64,000 nucleotides of DNA from Streptomyces sp. NBC_00775 (GCF_036347135.1 NZ_CP108938.1:4836001-4900000); one strand, 5' to 3'. Counted from the first letter of the stretch, positions 50,965 through 59,314 are shown. Program-made: numbers and translations. The notes: generated from the sequence alone by a model not told the origin.

Positions 50965-51217
50965 CTACTCATCCTCCTCACTGCCCGCCACCCTGGAAGC
51001 GGTGACGAGCGCCTCGATATCGGCGACCGCGTAACGGTGCAGGCCAAGCTCCGACCACACCGGCATGTCACCGGGGGCACGACCCGCGCAGCAGCCCCAG
51101 CTCGCCGCTGTCCTCGACGAGTTCCACCACGAACACCAGCCGCGACACCATGCCGAAGCCGTGGGCGCGCATCACGCCGGCGAACGCCTCGTGCACATCC
51201 TCCGCAAGGCGGCTCAC
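50965..51217 (-). pseudogene. Connector-region gene split by a +1 frame change
   Basis: From a GTG at 51217 (GTGA overlap with the gp10-like stop) one frame reads LAEDVHEAFAGVMRAHGFGM, VSRLVFVVELVEDSGELGL and stops at 51068-51070. The next frame continues GDMPVWSELGLHRYAVADIE, ALVTASRVAGSEEDE, ending at 50965. Skipping one base within CCCCC at about 51074-51078 joins the two into an 83-aa protein. This looks like a single-base loss or gain, a sequence error, or a programmed shift. The function is unknown. Confidence 0.55.
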
Positions 51218-51642
51218 GGAAGCCTCCCGTCGGCGACCTGCCCCAGAGCCTCAACGAACAGGGGCCGCACCGTCTCCACGGCCGGGCCGACGTGAGGGTA
51301 GGGAGGCTGGTCGAAGATGCGTCCCAGACTGTCCGGGCCGATATACCCGAACTCCAGGCGCCGCGCCTGCGGCTTGGTCGTGCCGACGACCCCCGTCACC
51401 GCGTCGCCGCCCACGAACAACTCGTGCGTCCACGACCGCCGGTAGTCACCCGTGATCACGTTCGGGCCCGGCCTGCCGCTCGCGTTCGCTTTGATCTGCG
51501 TCTCCAGCAGCATCGCGTAATGCCGCACCACCGACACCGTCTGCGGCAGCACCAGTTCGGCACGCCCCTGCAAGGCGGCAGCCACCTGCGCGGCGTTGCT
51601 GTAAGCACCCCCATGGGAAGGCGGGTTACTAGGGGACGGCAT
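51214..51642 (-). CDS. HK97 gp10-like head-tail connector protein
   Basis: The 142-aa product has YAMLLETQIKANASGRPGPN, VITGDYRRSWTHELFVGGDA and VGTTKPQARRLEFGYIGPDS. This is the gp10-like pattern, in which a helix carrying the RPGPxVxTGxYRRSW motif is followed by a paired beta element. Such proteins close the neck between head and tail. It starts at 51642, overlapping the neighbouring gene that ends at 51629. Confidence 0.72.
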   Translation of the reverse strand: MPSPSNPPSHGGAYSNAAQVAAALQGRAELVLPQTVSVVRHYAMLLETQIKANASGRPGPNVITGDYRRSWTHELFVGGDAVTGVVGTTKPQARRLEFGYIGPDSLGRIFDQPPYPHVGPAVETVRPLFVEALGQVADGRLP

Positions 51643-52024
51643 CGGCCACCTCCTGCGGCTGCCACCCGCCGGACGCCCACTCCTGCAGGAGCCGCAGCAT
51701 GGCCCGGGTCAGCTCGTTGGGGCCGCCGTCCATCAGGTCGTGCCGGGCCAGCACATGCCGCTCCAGCTCGCCCGCATCGATGGCGCCGAGGAACGCCGCG
51801 GCGGCCGGGCCCGGATCCGGCGGGTCACCGACGACAACGCGGGCCAGGCCCTCGAACTCGTCCGTGGTCTTCGGGGACAGCAACAGCACCAGCTCCGCCG
51901 GCTGCATGGAGTGCTGGCGAAGCGAGTAGCCGGAGATGTGGGAGGAGATGTCGCGGCCGTCGAGAGCCACCGTGCTGGTGGCCTGGTCGGCGGTGATCCG
52001 CACCTGACGCAGCTGATCATCCAT
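51629..52024 (-). CDS. Structural-module protein of unknown function
   Basis: I give the ATG at 52024; a GTG at 52054 is possible, and neither has a good ribosome site. The 131-aa product reads VRITADQATSTVALDGRDIS, SHISGYSLRQHSMQPAELVL and has a helical C-terminus (TRAMLRLLQEWASGGWQPQE). It lies within the connector genes. Its fold may be an Ig-like tail domain, but I cannot assign a family. Confidence 0.58.
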   Translation of the reverse strand: MDDQLRQVRITADQATSTVALDGRDISSHISGYSLRQHSMQPAELVLLLSPKTTDEFEGLARVVVGDPPDPGPAAAAFLGAIDAGELERHVLARHDLMDGGPNELTRAMLRLLQEWASGGWQPQEVADAVP

Positions 52025-52059
52025 GCCGATCAGCCTACGGACCGGCACGGACACCCCCG

Positions 52060-52482
52060 TCAGATCGCCGAGGAGGCGAACGTGATCCGCTCCGTGAGCC
52101 TGGTGGTGCGGCAGATCTCCACCGTGGACGCCTCGGTGGCGTCCTCGGCCAGCCAGGTGCGGCCCGTCCGGCCGTCCCCACCCTCAGTGGTGATGACCTC
52201 CACCAGGTCGCCGGGCATGGCGACCGGCGCCGCCACCGGGGTCACCAGCCGGTACCAGGCCGCGCCCTCCGACAGCCAGTCGAAGCCCAGAATTTGAGCG
52301 ACCACGATCTGCCCGTGCGAGGACAGCACCGCGCCCGGCCCCTCATACACGACGCTCGTCGGGGTCTCACCGGGTTCCCCCGTCACCGGATCGAGAACGG
52401 GCTGACCGGCCGTGCGGGAGACCCGCACCGTGTCCGTCATCAGCGCCTCAAGGTCGTTGCGGGCCTGACCGATATCCACCAC
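52060..52482 (-). CDS. DUF6093-like head-tail connector protein, paralogue 2
   Basis: The 140-aa product begins MVDIGQARNDLEALMTDTVR and has the segment PVLDPVTGEPGETPTSVVYE and then GPGAVLSS, with a late RTWLAEDATEASTVEICRTT. The overall form matches the neighbouring gene at 52486-52908. Such proteins are commonly in the connector block of actinophages. The two adjacent copies look like an old duplication. Confidence 0.62.
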   Translation of the reverse strand: MVDIGQARNDLEALMTDTVRVSRTAGQPVLDPVTGEPGETPTSVVYEGPGAVLSSHGQIVVAQILGFDWLSEGAAWYRLVTPVAAPVAMPGDLVEVITTEGGDGRTGRTWLAEDATEASTVEICRTTRLTERITFASSAI

Positions 52483-52485
52483 TGT

Positions 52486-52908
52486 CTATGCTCCCGTCGT
52501 CTGCGTGGACTCATCCAGCCACGTCGTGCGAACCACCGCGAGAGTGTTGGCGTCGGAGATGTCCAGCACCCGCCACACCCGGTTCAGCAGCCCCTGATCC
52601 TGCGTTGCGGCGGTGACCCGCACACTGTCGTCGCGGGACGCCAACGGGGCGTCCAGGGGTGTCAGCAGCTTGTACCGGTCGCGGGGGTCGTCCGGGACGG
52701 GCTGGCCCGCCAAGGCCACCACCAGGCCCGGACCGCCGGCGGCGAAGACCGCACCCAGCCCGTCGTACACGATGATGTCCGGGCCCGGGATGTACACGCC
52801 CGTGTCCGGGTCCAGCACCTCCGGGCCCGGCCGGAAGATCTGCACGGTGTCCACCATGATCCGCGCCATGATCGGCGCGAGGGCGGCCAGCGAGATGGGA
52901 CTGCTCAT
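52486..52908 (-). CDS. DUF6093-like head-tail connector protein, paralogue 1
   Basis: The ATG at 52908 gives a 140-aa product that starts MSSPISLAALAPIMARIMVD and has the shared pattern EVLDPDTGVYIPGPDIIVYD and GLGAVFAAGGPG. It is the last phage gene in this direction: beyond it no portal, capsid or terminase gene follows. It therefore marks the right edge of the recognisable prophage. Confidence 0.62.
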   Translation of the reverse strand: MSSPISLAALAPIMARIMVDTVQIFRPGPEVLDPDTGVYIPGPDIIVYDGLGAVFAAGGPGLVVALAGQPVPDDPRDRYKLLTPLDAPLASRDDSVRVTAATQDQGLLNRVWRVLDISDANTLAVVRTTWLDESTQTTGA

Positions 52909-53250
52909 GCGTTCGAGCCTAGGGCTGCGCGCCGACAACCCACCTGGCCGATTCCCTGCTGTCCTGTGGCAGGGAAGGTTGAGCGATTGCCATCGGTCTC
53001 AGAAAGACGCGGTTTCGTGCCATCGCAACTTAACCGCTCTGATCACACGGCGAGGTCGAGACGCGGGGCCAGCAGTCGACCCAGCGCCGCCGCTCGATGC
53101 CTTTAGCTTCGCCAAACGAGACCTGGGCGGAGCAAAAGGCATTGGCGATCTCGCGGTCGCCGGCTCAAGGATCGCTGGCACGGGACACAGTGCCTCACCG
53201 TCCGGTCTGTCCGACTGGGAGACCGGACGGTGGCAGTTTCGGTGGGCGCC
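52909..53250. other. Right boundary region of the prophage remnant
   Basis: No phage or host gene is supported. A hairpin with arms TTCCCTGC (52952-52959) and GCAGGGAA (52969-52976) lies near the boundary. The segment GTTCGAGCC near 52911 resembles a TPsiC-loop, but no tRNA can be folded around it. The break between phage genes and host DNA is in this interval. Confidence 0.5.
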
Positions 53251-53484
53251 TTACTGGTGCTGGCCGATGGCGTTGTTGAGAAGGCCGTCGGCGCGGGTGT
53301 TGGCGTTGTTGTTCTCGCTGGTCTGCGGGTCACTGTTGATGTTCGTGTTCAGCGCCGAGACGTGGTCGACGATGTGGGGGTTGTCGAGGGAGCCATCGAG
53401 GAGTCCCGCGTGTGCCGGTACAGCGGTCATGACGGCCGTGCCAACAGCGAGAACGGCAGAGGTGAGGATGCTTCGCTTCATCAT
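53251..53484 (-). CDS. Small secreted protein of unknown function
   Basis: The 77-aa product starts MMKRSILTSAVLAVGTAVMT and has a clear signal peptide with a likely AHA cleavage site near residue 26. The mature part of about 51 residues is Asn-rich (SALNTNINSDPQTSENNNAN) and ends in LLNNAIGQHQ. Streptomyces secretes many such short proteins, including chaplins and rodlins, but the diagnostic motifs of those are missing. An ATG three bases downstream is an alternative start. Confidence 0.6.
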   Translation of the reverse strand: MMKRSILTSAVLAVGTAVMTAVPAHAGLLDGSLDNPHIVDHVSALNTNINSDPQTSENNNANTRADGLLNNAIGQHQ

Positions 53485-53701
53485 GATCGGATCAACGGCC
53501 GTCGCCGTCGAAGGTCACTGTCACCGACAAGCGATGCAGTGCCGCGACGTGCCTGCCTCTCCTCGCTCAGACTTCGTTGGCACACGCTCAAGGTTCAGTG
53601 ACACAGGACACCTGCCGAGCTCGATCCCAACTTGCCGTACCAATCGCCGGGTTCGACCAGTACCGTGTCGGGGCATGGCGATCAGGACCAGTAGGGAACT
53701 C

Positions 53702-54109
53702 ATGGCCTGGCAGCCGCCAGCCGGATGGCGCAAATTGAGCAGCGCGCAACGACACGCCTACCTGGAGCAGCACGGCATACGGATTCCACTAAGGCCGGCT
53801 GACTGGGACTCCTTGGAACACGACCAGTGCATGAGGTACCTGGACTGGTACGGCCGGATCCTCAGCGACACTCCCGAGGCCCGGGCCTTCAAGGAGCGCA
53901 AGTACCGCAGTGACCTGATGGGCTGGCAGGTGCTGACGAGCTGGTGGATCTTCTGCCTGCTTGCGGGAATGTGGCTGGTGTGGGGAACGGATGTAGTGGG
54001 AGAAGGCGTTGGGCTACGCATCGGGATAACCGTCTTCGCGATCGTCGGGTACACGCTGGCGGTCTTCATACCGATGCTGATCGCCAAGCCATCCCGACCA
54101 CAGGACTGA
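53702..54109 (+). CDS. Small membrane protein of unknown function
   Basis: The ATG at 53702 follows AGGGAACTC; an in-frame ATG at 53675 is possible. The 135-aa product has a cytoplasmic head (MAWQPPAGWRKLSSAQRHAY) followed by two membrane segments, VLTSWWIFCLLAGMWLVWG and IGITVFAIVGYTLAVFIPML. No family recognised. It stands alone between a secreted-protein gene and an AT-richer gene. Confidence 0.58.
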   Translation: MAWQPPAGWRKLSSAQRHAYLEQHGIRIPLRPADWDSLEHDQCMRYLDWYGRILSDTPEARAFKERKYRSDLMGWQVLTSWWIFCLLAGMWLVWGTDVVGEGVGLRIGITVFAIVGYTLAVFIPMLIAKPSRPQD

Positions 54110-54477
54110 ACGAGCGCAGGCGTCCGCGCGGACAAGGTCGCCTGCACGAAAAGCCCCACCCTCCCGTACTGATGGGGATCTCTGGAATTGGCCACCCCTG
54201 CTCACATTGTTCGGCAGACCTGCTCTTGTTCCCACCCCGCCGCAAGGGCTGCTGCCGGTGAAGTGGGTCCGCAGGGACTCCGAGCGTGAGGGAGCACCAC
54301 GGCCGGCCAAGGGCGCGCTTCGAGCGTCGCTCTCGCCGTGGCCTAACGGATGCCACCCTGCTCCGCGTACGAGCCCGAGCCGATCAACCAGCCCCGCTAC
54401 TACGGTCTATTGAACTCGATCAAACCTCGCGGTGAAGGTACGAGAGAGGTGGCGTATCGGATGGTTTGATCAGCCTT
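54110..54477. other. Intergenic stretch without a supported gene
   Basis: About 370 bases hold several open frames without ribosome sites and with no recognised sequence. I saw no promoter or terminator convincing enough to call. Confidence 0.45.
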
Positions 54478-55242
54478 ATGACCCTTAGCGCGTCTCTTGC
54501 TGACTCTCCAATCTTCGGGCTTATCGTAGGTTCTATTGTCACGCTGGCAGCGGCTTGGTGGTTCTGGCAGAAAAGGACGGTGCTCTACTACGGAATGCCT
54601 GTTGCGGTACGAGTCATTGATGCGCCACCCGCCGCTCGGGCACGGATGGTCCTATCGGTGGATGGGACGGTTCGAGAGCATCCGCACCGTGTCGAAGTGC
54701 AGCTTATTTGCAAGGGCCCGAAGGACATCGCATCGTCAGACTTCGACCAAGATCGACCAATCATCCTTGACGTTGGGGCCGACATCATCACCACGATTGG
54801 CTCACCTCAAGTCGAACCCTCGGACGCAGAGATCCCGAACGTCACATGCGCCGGAAGGACACTCAGCGTTCCGAAGTGCCTGATTAGGCGGGGGCAGCGG
54901 ATTTCTGTGTCCCTGCTTGTGGATGGCGCCCCAAATTTGACGCGCCAGCAGATTCGCTTGCACAACGTAACGCCAAAAAGGTTCAGCGGCGAGGGGCCTC
55001 GCCTCGGCCTAGTAGATACGGCTGGCATCTGGCTGACCCTTCTTGCTTTTGGGTACACCGTACTATTCATCCTGGTAGAAGCCGTCACGCCTCTCAACGA
55101 AGAACCTTGGTGGCGGCAGATTGCCGTCCCGATCTTGGGCTGGCTTTGGATGGTCTGGCTAATTCTGGCAATTTCCGCTTCTGCGGGCAGAAGCATCGGC
55201 AAGGCACTCTCCTGGTACCGGCGCCGTCCACGGAAGGGCTGA
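54478..55242 (+). CDS. Three-segment membrane protein, unusual base composition
   Basis: From the ATG at 54478 the product is 254 aa. A first membrane segment (IFGLIVGSIVTLAAAWWFW) leads to a central beta-rich domain (VAVRVIDAPPAARARMVLSV, RPIILDVGADIITTIGSPQV). Two closing segments follow (GIWLTLLAFGYTVLFILVEA, IAVPILGWLWMVWLILAISA). The codon use has more A/T at third positions than its neighbours, which suggests recent acquisition. The layout resembles membrane effectors of some defence systems, but I saw no specific motif and make no such claim. Confidence 0.6.
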   Translation: MTLSASLADSPIFGLIVGSIVTLAAAWWFWQKRTVLYYGMPVAVRVIDAPPAARARMVLSVDGTVREHPHRVEVQLICKGPKDIASSDFDQDRPIILDVGADIITTIGSPQVEPSDAEIPNVTCAGRTLSVPKCLIRRGQRISVSLLVDGAPNLTRQQIRLHNVTPKRFSGEGPRLGLVDTAGIWLTLLAFGYTVLFILVEAVTPLNEEPWWRQIAVPILGWLWMVWLILAISASAGRSIGKALSWYRRRPRKG

Positions 55243-55353
55243 AGCGAGCATTCCCATAGTTTCAATGGTGCGGCGGACCGGCGACCCAGGTCAGAGAAGG
55301 CTGAAGGCCCCAGCCATCCGCAACGGGGGATGCGGACGACCGGGGCCGGTCTG

Positions 55354-56157
55354 TCAGGCCGTGGCGTTCCGGTGTTCGTCCCAGGCGTGTGCCGCGCGCT
55401 GCATCGGCTTCGCCCAGTCGTCCGTGCTCTCGGCCGCGATGGAGTCCCAGAGTCGGCGCTGCACGCGGGCGAGCGTGTCGAGGCCGGCGCGTGGGGCGTG
55501 TTCCCACGCCGGGTGTGCGGCGGCCTCGCTCTCGGCCTGGCCGGGGGTGTGGCCGTGGGCGATGAGCCACAGCAGCCACAGCGCCGGGTCGATCCAGGCG
55601 GCGCCGGTCGAGGCCCACCCCCAGTCAACGAGCAGGGCTCCGCGGCCGGTCATGACCACGTTGTGAGGGTTCCACTCGGTGTGGAGCAGGCGGTTCCCGG
55701 CGAACCACGACAGGTCGGCGGGATCGTCCACGTACGTCCTGAGCCGGTGCGGCATGGTCTTCAGCTCGATGCCCGGCGTGGGGACTTGGGCGAGCCGCGC
55801 CATGGTGGCCATGACCCGGGGCAGGTCAGGCGATCCGGGCGTGAAGTCGGCGTGCCCTCCCTCGACGTACTCGAAGGCGAGGAGACTCCACCCGTCCTCT
55901 TCTACGTGCCAGCACAGCTCAGGCGCGATGCCCCGCACGTATGGGCTGACGTCTGCCTCGCGCTTCTGTGTCCATACCCAGGGGTGATCGAGCGGCAGGC
56001 CTTTGACGAACAGTGTGTGGTCGGTCGTCCGTACACGGGCGGCGATGGCGCTGTTGCGGCCCGCGTTCACGGTCCCGACATCGACAACCGAGCCGCTGGC
56101 CTTCTCGATCAGCCGCAGCACTGCGTCCGGGAGCTCGGCCAGGCGCTGGGTGGACAT
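55354..56157 (-). CDS. Aminoglycoside-phosphotransferase-like kinase, last gene of the RiPP-type operon
   Basis: The ATG at 56157 follows TTGGAGG with a 4-nt spacer. The 267-aa product has an APH/choline-kinase fold: a Lys in LFVKGLP (K52), FEYVEG hinge, the catalytic loop H159-TEWNPHN166 and the metal-binding LLVDWGWA (D178). The usual catalytic Asp (HxD) is Glu161 here, so activity may be altered. It lies directly downstream of a 46-aa precursor-like ORF and a radical SAM enzyme. It might phosphorylate the peptide, a small molecule or confer self-protection. This role is inferred from context. Confidence 0.72.
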   Translation of the reverse strand: MSTQRLAELPDAVLRLIEKASGSVVDVGTVNAGRNSAIAARVRTTDHTLFVKGLPLDHPWVWTQKREADVSPYVRGIAPELCWHVEEDGWSLLAFEYVEGGHADFTPGSPDLPRVMATMARLAQVPTPGIELKTMPHRLRTYVDDPADLSWFAGNRLLHTEWNPHNVVMTGRGALLVDWGWASTGAAWIDPALWLLWLIAHGHTPGQAESEAAAHPAWEHAPRAGLDTLARVQRRLWDSIAAESTDDWAKPMQRAAHAWDEHRNATA

Positions 56158-56219
56158 GGAGCCTCCAATGGGGAACGGCGCCGGGGCCGCGCGTCCTCGC
56201 ACGGCCCCGGCTGGATGGT

Positions 56220-56360
56220 TCAGTTGTAAGGGTTGTCGTCGTTGCAGCCCGGTTCGGTGCCTGCGGTCAGTGCTGCGACGTCCTCCACGAGAACGACGGC
56301 GTCCGGGTCTTCGACGGTGGGCGGCGGCTTGCGCGTGAGCTCGACCATGACAGCAGTCAT
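56220..56360 (-). CDS. 46-aa RiPP precursor-like peptide
   Basis: The ATG at 56360 follows GAGGTAGTC, directly after the radical SAM stop. The peptide begins MTAVMVELTRKPPP, then an acidic/hydrophobic leader-like part (VEDPDAVVLVEDVAAL) and a short C-terminus, TAGTEPGCNDDNPYN. It has one Cys, two Pro and a Tyr near the end, which are typical residues for radical SAM crosslinking. A tiny ORF placed between a SPASM enzyme and a kinase is the standard layout of RiPP gene clusters. I do not recognise a characterised family with this tail. Confidence 0.65.
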   Translation of the reverse strand: MTAVMVELTRKPPPTVEDPDAVVLVEDVAALTAGTEPGCNDDNPYN

Positions 56361-56362
56361 GA

Positions 56363-57472
56363 CTACCTCATTCCGTGTTGGCAGTAGGTGACCAGTGGTG
56401 CCTTCGCCTCCTGGAAGACTTTCGCCATCGGCCTGCACACCCGACAGCTGTCGGAGAGCTTGCAGCCGCTGCATCCTCCGGTGCGAAGCATGAGGGACTC
56501 GGCGATTCCGCCGAGCCGGGTCAGACCTTCTACGCCTTCGGCGATCAGGTCGATGTTCGGTTCGCGGCCGACCTTGCAGATCGAGGCCCGGCCGAACGGG
56601 TCGGCGTGGAAGAACGTCACGCCGGCGGGGCATCCGGTGAACGGCGCCCGGTTGGTGAGGTACTGGGGGGACTGCGAGGGCAGCGGTTCCGCGGTGCCGT
56701 GGATCGTGGGCGAGATGTTCGCGTACTCGCGGTACGGCACACCGAGTTGCCTCGCCCAGTCCCGCATGGCCTCGACCTCGTGGGCGTTCTCCCGCACGAT
56801 GATCAGGCTCAGGTCGATGTTCAGCCCAGCGTCGACAGCCTGCTCCAAGCCTTCTCGGAAGCGGTCGAATCCGCCGCGGCGGCGGGTCACCGTGTCGTAC
56901 GTCTCGGCCGTCGCGCCGTACACGCTCAGCGTCAGCTTGGCCGGCGGGAACGTGCGCAGCAGGTTGAGGATGTGAGGCTTACGCAGCCGGGACCCGTTCG
57001 ACAGAAGCTCCAGCAGCATGCCCATCTCGTGCGCGAACTGGTACGACTCGGGGAAGTCGCGGTCGATGAGCGGTTCCCCGCCGGTGATCTGGAGCCAGAT
57101 CACACCCGCGTCGCGCATGACCGCCAGCAGCTTCCGCTTGCCGTCCATGTCCAGGCCCTCGAACTTCTTCTCGCCGAGGTAGCAGATGCTGCAGTCGAGG
57201 TCACAGCCGAGGTTGATCTCCCACGTGGCGCGGCTGAACTCGTACGGCCCGGCCTCGCGCACGAGGATGGCGTCGCCGACGCTTCGGCCGGTCAGGTCCA
57301 CGTTCCATTGCGCACGTACGGGGCCGATGAGCCACTGGGGCACGGTGCTGGACGCCGACGCCAGGGCGCGCAGCTCCTCGAACCTGGCGAGGGGGAGTTG
57401 CACGGCCTTGGTACTGCCAGGCCGCAGGATGAGGCGTCGCCCTCCGAACGGTGTCGCAACGAGCTGGTGCAC
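56363..57472 (-). CDS. Radical SAM/SPASM peptide-modifying enzyme
   Basis: The GTG at 57472 follows AAAGGAAG. The 369-aa product carries C90-x3-C94-x2-C97 (NLGCDLDCSICYLGE), which ligates the SAM-cleaving [4Fe-4S] cluster, a GGEPLIDRD motif and a later TLSVYGATAETYD. The C-terminus is SPASM-like with C334, C337, C343, C346 and C364 (CSGCKLSDSCRVC ... YCQHG) for auxiliary clusters. The first 75 residues could hold a peptide-recognition segment. It most likely forms C-C, C-S or C-O links in the 46-aa peptide encoded directly downstream. The product is unknown. Confidence 0.85.
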   Translation of the reverse strand: MHQLVATPFGGRRLILRPGSTKAVQLPLARFEELRALASASSTVPQWLIGPVRAQWNVDLTGRSVGDAILVREAGPYEFSRATWEINLGCDLDCSICYLGEKKFEGLDMDGKRKLLAVMRDAGVIWLQITGGEPLIDRDFPESYQFAHEMGMLLELLSNGSRLRKPHILNLLRTFPPAKLTLSVYGATAETYDTVTRRRGGFDRFREGLEQAVDAGLNIDLSLIIVRENAHEVEAMRDWARQLGVPYREYANISPTIHGTAEPLPSQSPQYLTNRAPFTGCPAGVTFFHADPFGRASICKVGREPNIDLIAEGVEGLTRLGGIAESLMLRTGGCSGCKLSDSCRVCRPMAKVFQEAKAPLVTYCQHGMR

Positions 57473-57574
57473 GTCGTCTTCCTTTCGTCTGGGAGGGAGC
57501 AGGGTTGGTTCAGGAACCCGGCGCGGGGATTCAGGACGCTCCTGGCAGGAACTCCGGAGCGGGAACTCGGTAGG

Positions 57575-57763
57575 TCAGATGGCAGCTGGCTGCCGCTGTA
57601 TGAAGTACGCGTTCGCCTGCCGCTTGAGGCGGTCGAGGCAGCCCTCGCACGCCATGAACGGGGCGTGCTGGCCGTCCCACTGCACCGGGCCGAGCCAGAT
57701 CACCGGCACTTCGGTGCGCTCGCACCCGAGCCAGCAGTCACCGGTGACCCATTGCGCCTGCAT
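57575..57763 (-). CDS. Small Cys-rich protein in the RiPP-type operon
   Basis: The ATG at 57763 follows AAGGAGGAG. The 62-aa product has C-x4-C (DCWLGCERTEVP) and a second C-x2-C (ACEGCLDRL), which form a probable zinc knuckle. It overlaps the 3' end of the preceding gene by 64 bases in another frame. No family recognised; similar small genes occur in Streptomyces clusters of this kind. Confidence 0.6.
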   Translation of the reverse strand: MQAQWVTGDCWLGCERTEVPVIWLGPVQWDGQHAPFMACEGCLDRLKRQANAYFIQRQPAAI

Positions 57764-58140
57764 GGGACGACTCCTCCTTCGTGGTTGTCCGGGTGCTCGT
57801 ACAAGGTGAGGAGCGCCCGGGACAGCGTCGCCAGGTCGAAGAGGTCGCCGGCCGACGACGCCCCGAGGACGGGAACGGCCAGGACGCCACGCGCCCGGGT
57901 GATGACGTGCCGGGCGGCGCTCCGGTTGAACGGGCCGGCCATGCTGGGCACCTGCCGCTCGACCGGGGGCAGCAGCAGCCACATGTGCCCGCGCAGGAGC
58001 CCGGCGAAATGCGCCCGCTGCTCCTCGTCCGCCAGGCGCGGGGGGCCGATCCGCGGGTCTCCCAGGACCGCCTCGTACGTACGCCGTATCCGGGCGGGGT
58101 CGACACGCGCTGGCGCGGCTGGCGGCCTGAGCGGAGTCAT
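57700..58140 (-). CDS. DUF6415-like protein
   Basis: The ATG at 58140 overlaps the upstream stop as ATGA. The 146-aa product has the pattern LLRGHMWLLLPPVERQVPSM with helices before and after (FDLATLSRALLTLYEHPDNH), similar to DUF6415 proteins that accompany natural-product clusters and regulators in Streptomyces. The last 20 codons overlap the next gene. The function is unknown. Confidence 0.55.
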   Translation of the reverse strand: MTPLRPPAAPARVDPARIRRTYEAVLGDPRIGPPRLADEEQRAHFAGLLRGHMWLLLPPVERQVPSMAGPFNRSAARHVITRARGVLAVPVLGASSAGDLFDLATLSRALLTLYEHPDNHEGGVVPCRRNGSPVTAGSGASAPKCR

Positions 58141-58796
58141 CGGCGCACCGCCGCTCCGGCCGCCGGGGTCTCGATGTCCACCTCGGCCGGGTCGAGGACC
58201 GTGCACTTCGAGAGGGACGCCGCCAACTGGCCGCCGACCACCCACTTCGCGCGCCAGTTGCCCATGAGGAACACGTCCTTCTCCCCTTCCAGCATCCCGA
58301 GGCCGGGCGGGCCGGTGTAGTACCGCTGCCCGTAGACGCCGTCGAGGATGACGTCACCGACCCGCACCGGCACGGCCCCTCGGCGCCGCAGGTGCGGGCA
58401 CAGGCGGGCAGCCAGCGGTGCACACGGCAGGCACACCGGAGGGTGCACGGTCATATCTCCGTTGGGCCATTTCGCGCCCTCGGCCCGATCGTCCTCCAGC
58501 AGCCATAGCCAGCCCTGCTCGTTGCGGTCCGCTGGCCCCCCGCACACCTGGCACAGGAACTTGCGCATGGCGCGCCGCTGCCGGGGCCCGTGCACCTGCT
58601 TCCACAGTGGTTCCCCGGCCCCCGGCTTGAGCCCCCACAACTGCCACAGCACCCCGTCCGAGCCGCGGCCCGGCGTCGGACCCGCGTAGGCGACGCCCTC
58701 GCCCATCGCGATGAGAGACGGCTGCTGCACCGTCTCACCGCTCCAAGCGGCGATGTACGGGACGGGACGTCCCTTGTACTTGAGCGGTTCGGACAT
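58137..58796 (-). CDS. Zinc-ribbon protein of unknown function in the RiPP-type operon
   Basis: The ATG at 58796 gives a 219-aa product. It begins MSEPLKYKGRPVPYIAAWSG and includes a four-Cys ribbon (LCQVCGGPADRNEQGW ... VCLPCAPLAARLC) with a Trp-rich loop between. A late part is beta-rich (VRVGDVILDGVYGQRYYTGP, WRAKWVVGGQLAASLSKCTV). Similar proteins accompany DUF6415 genes in Streptomyces. The function is unknown. Confidence 0.6.
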   Translation of the reverse strand: MSEPLKYKGRPVPYIAAWSGETVQQPSLIAMGEGVAYAGPTPGRGSDGVLWQLWGLKPGAGEPLWKQVHGPRQRRAMRKFLCQVCGGPADRNEQGWLWLLEDDRAEGAKWPNGDMTVHPPVCLPCAPLAARLCPHLRRRGAVPVRVGDVILDGVYGQRYYTGPPGLGMLEGEKDVFLMGNWRAKWVVGGQLAASLSKCTVLDPAEVDIETPAAGAAVRR

Positions 58797-58876
58797 GTCT
58801 CTTCTCGCGGTCAGGGAAGGGAGTTGGAAGGCGCCGACCGTGCGCGACAGGGGACACACGCGCGGCCGACGCCGGT

Positions 58877-59314
58877 CTATGTGCTGGCGGCCGGCTCCTT
58901 GAGACACTGGATGGCGACCAGGCGCTCGAGTAACTCGTTGACGGACCAGGCCATCCGGCGCAGGTGCCCCACGGCCTGCCAGTGGTCACCCGGCATATCC
59001 TCGGAGCGCACCTGGCGGGCTAGGCGTATCTGCCGCTCCGCCTGCTCGTCCTTTTCGCTGGCTTCGGAGGCCACAGCAATGTCAACGAGCTGCATCAGGT
59101 GGCCGCGGAGCCGCTGGGCGAGTTCTTCGAGGTCTTCCTCGGGCGGTACGACGTCGTCCAGTACAGCGCCGATGTCGTCGAGGAGAGCGTCGCCGTCGTA
59201 GGGACGCCACTCCCGCACCTTCGCCAAGACCGATGTCAGTGCTGCGGAGTCCAGGAGCGGCGTCCACTCCAGGACGGGCCTGGTCCAGCACGGGATGGAG
59301 GCTGAGACATTCAC
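58877..59314 (-). CDS. DUF6415-like protein
   Basis: The GTG at 59314 overlaps the stop of the ATPase gene as GTGA and has GGAGG upstream. The 145-aa product carries LAQRLRGHLMQLVDIAVASE and ARQVRSEDMPGDHWQAVGHL followed by RRMAWSVNELLERLVAI, a helical pattern typical of DUF6415. Two such genes in one operon suggest a paired or dimeric role, not known. Confidence 0.6.
   Translation of the reverse strand: MNVSASIPCWTRPVLEWTPLLDSAALTSVLAKVREWRPYDGDALLDDIGAVLDDVVPPEEDLEELAQRLRGHLMQLVDIAVASEASEKDEQAERQIRLARQVRSEDMPGDHWQAVGHLRRMAWSVNELLERLVAIQCLKEPAAST

Noticed and set aside
52909..52921. Possible tRNA 3' end (GTTCGAGCC) as an attachment site
   Set aside because: No acceptor, D or anticodon stems can be folded around it and no second copy was found at the left prophage edge.
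52613..54109. A 498-codon plus-strand ORF running from the connector gene into the small membrane protein
   Set aside because: Only the last 135 codons have protein-like features and a ribosome site; the rest is antisense to phage genes or non-coding.
54478..55242. Membrane effector of a defence system
   Set aside because: Topology alone is similar; no nucleotide-sensing or effector motif and no partner gene was found.
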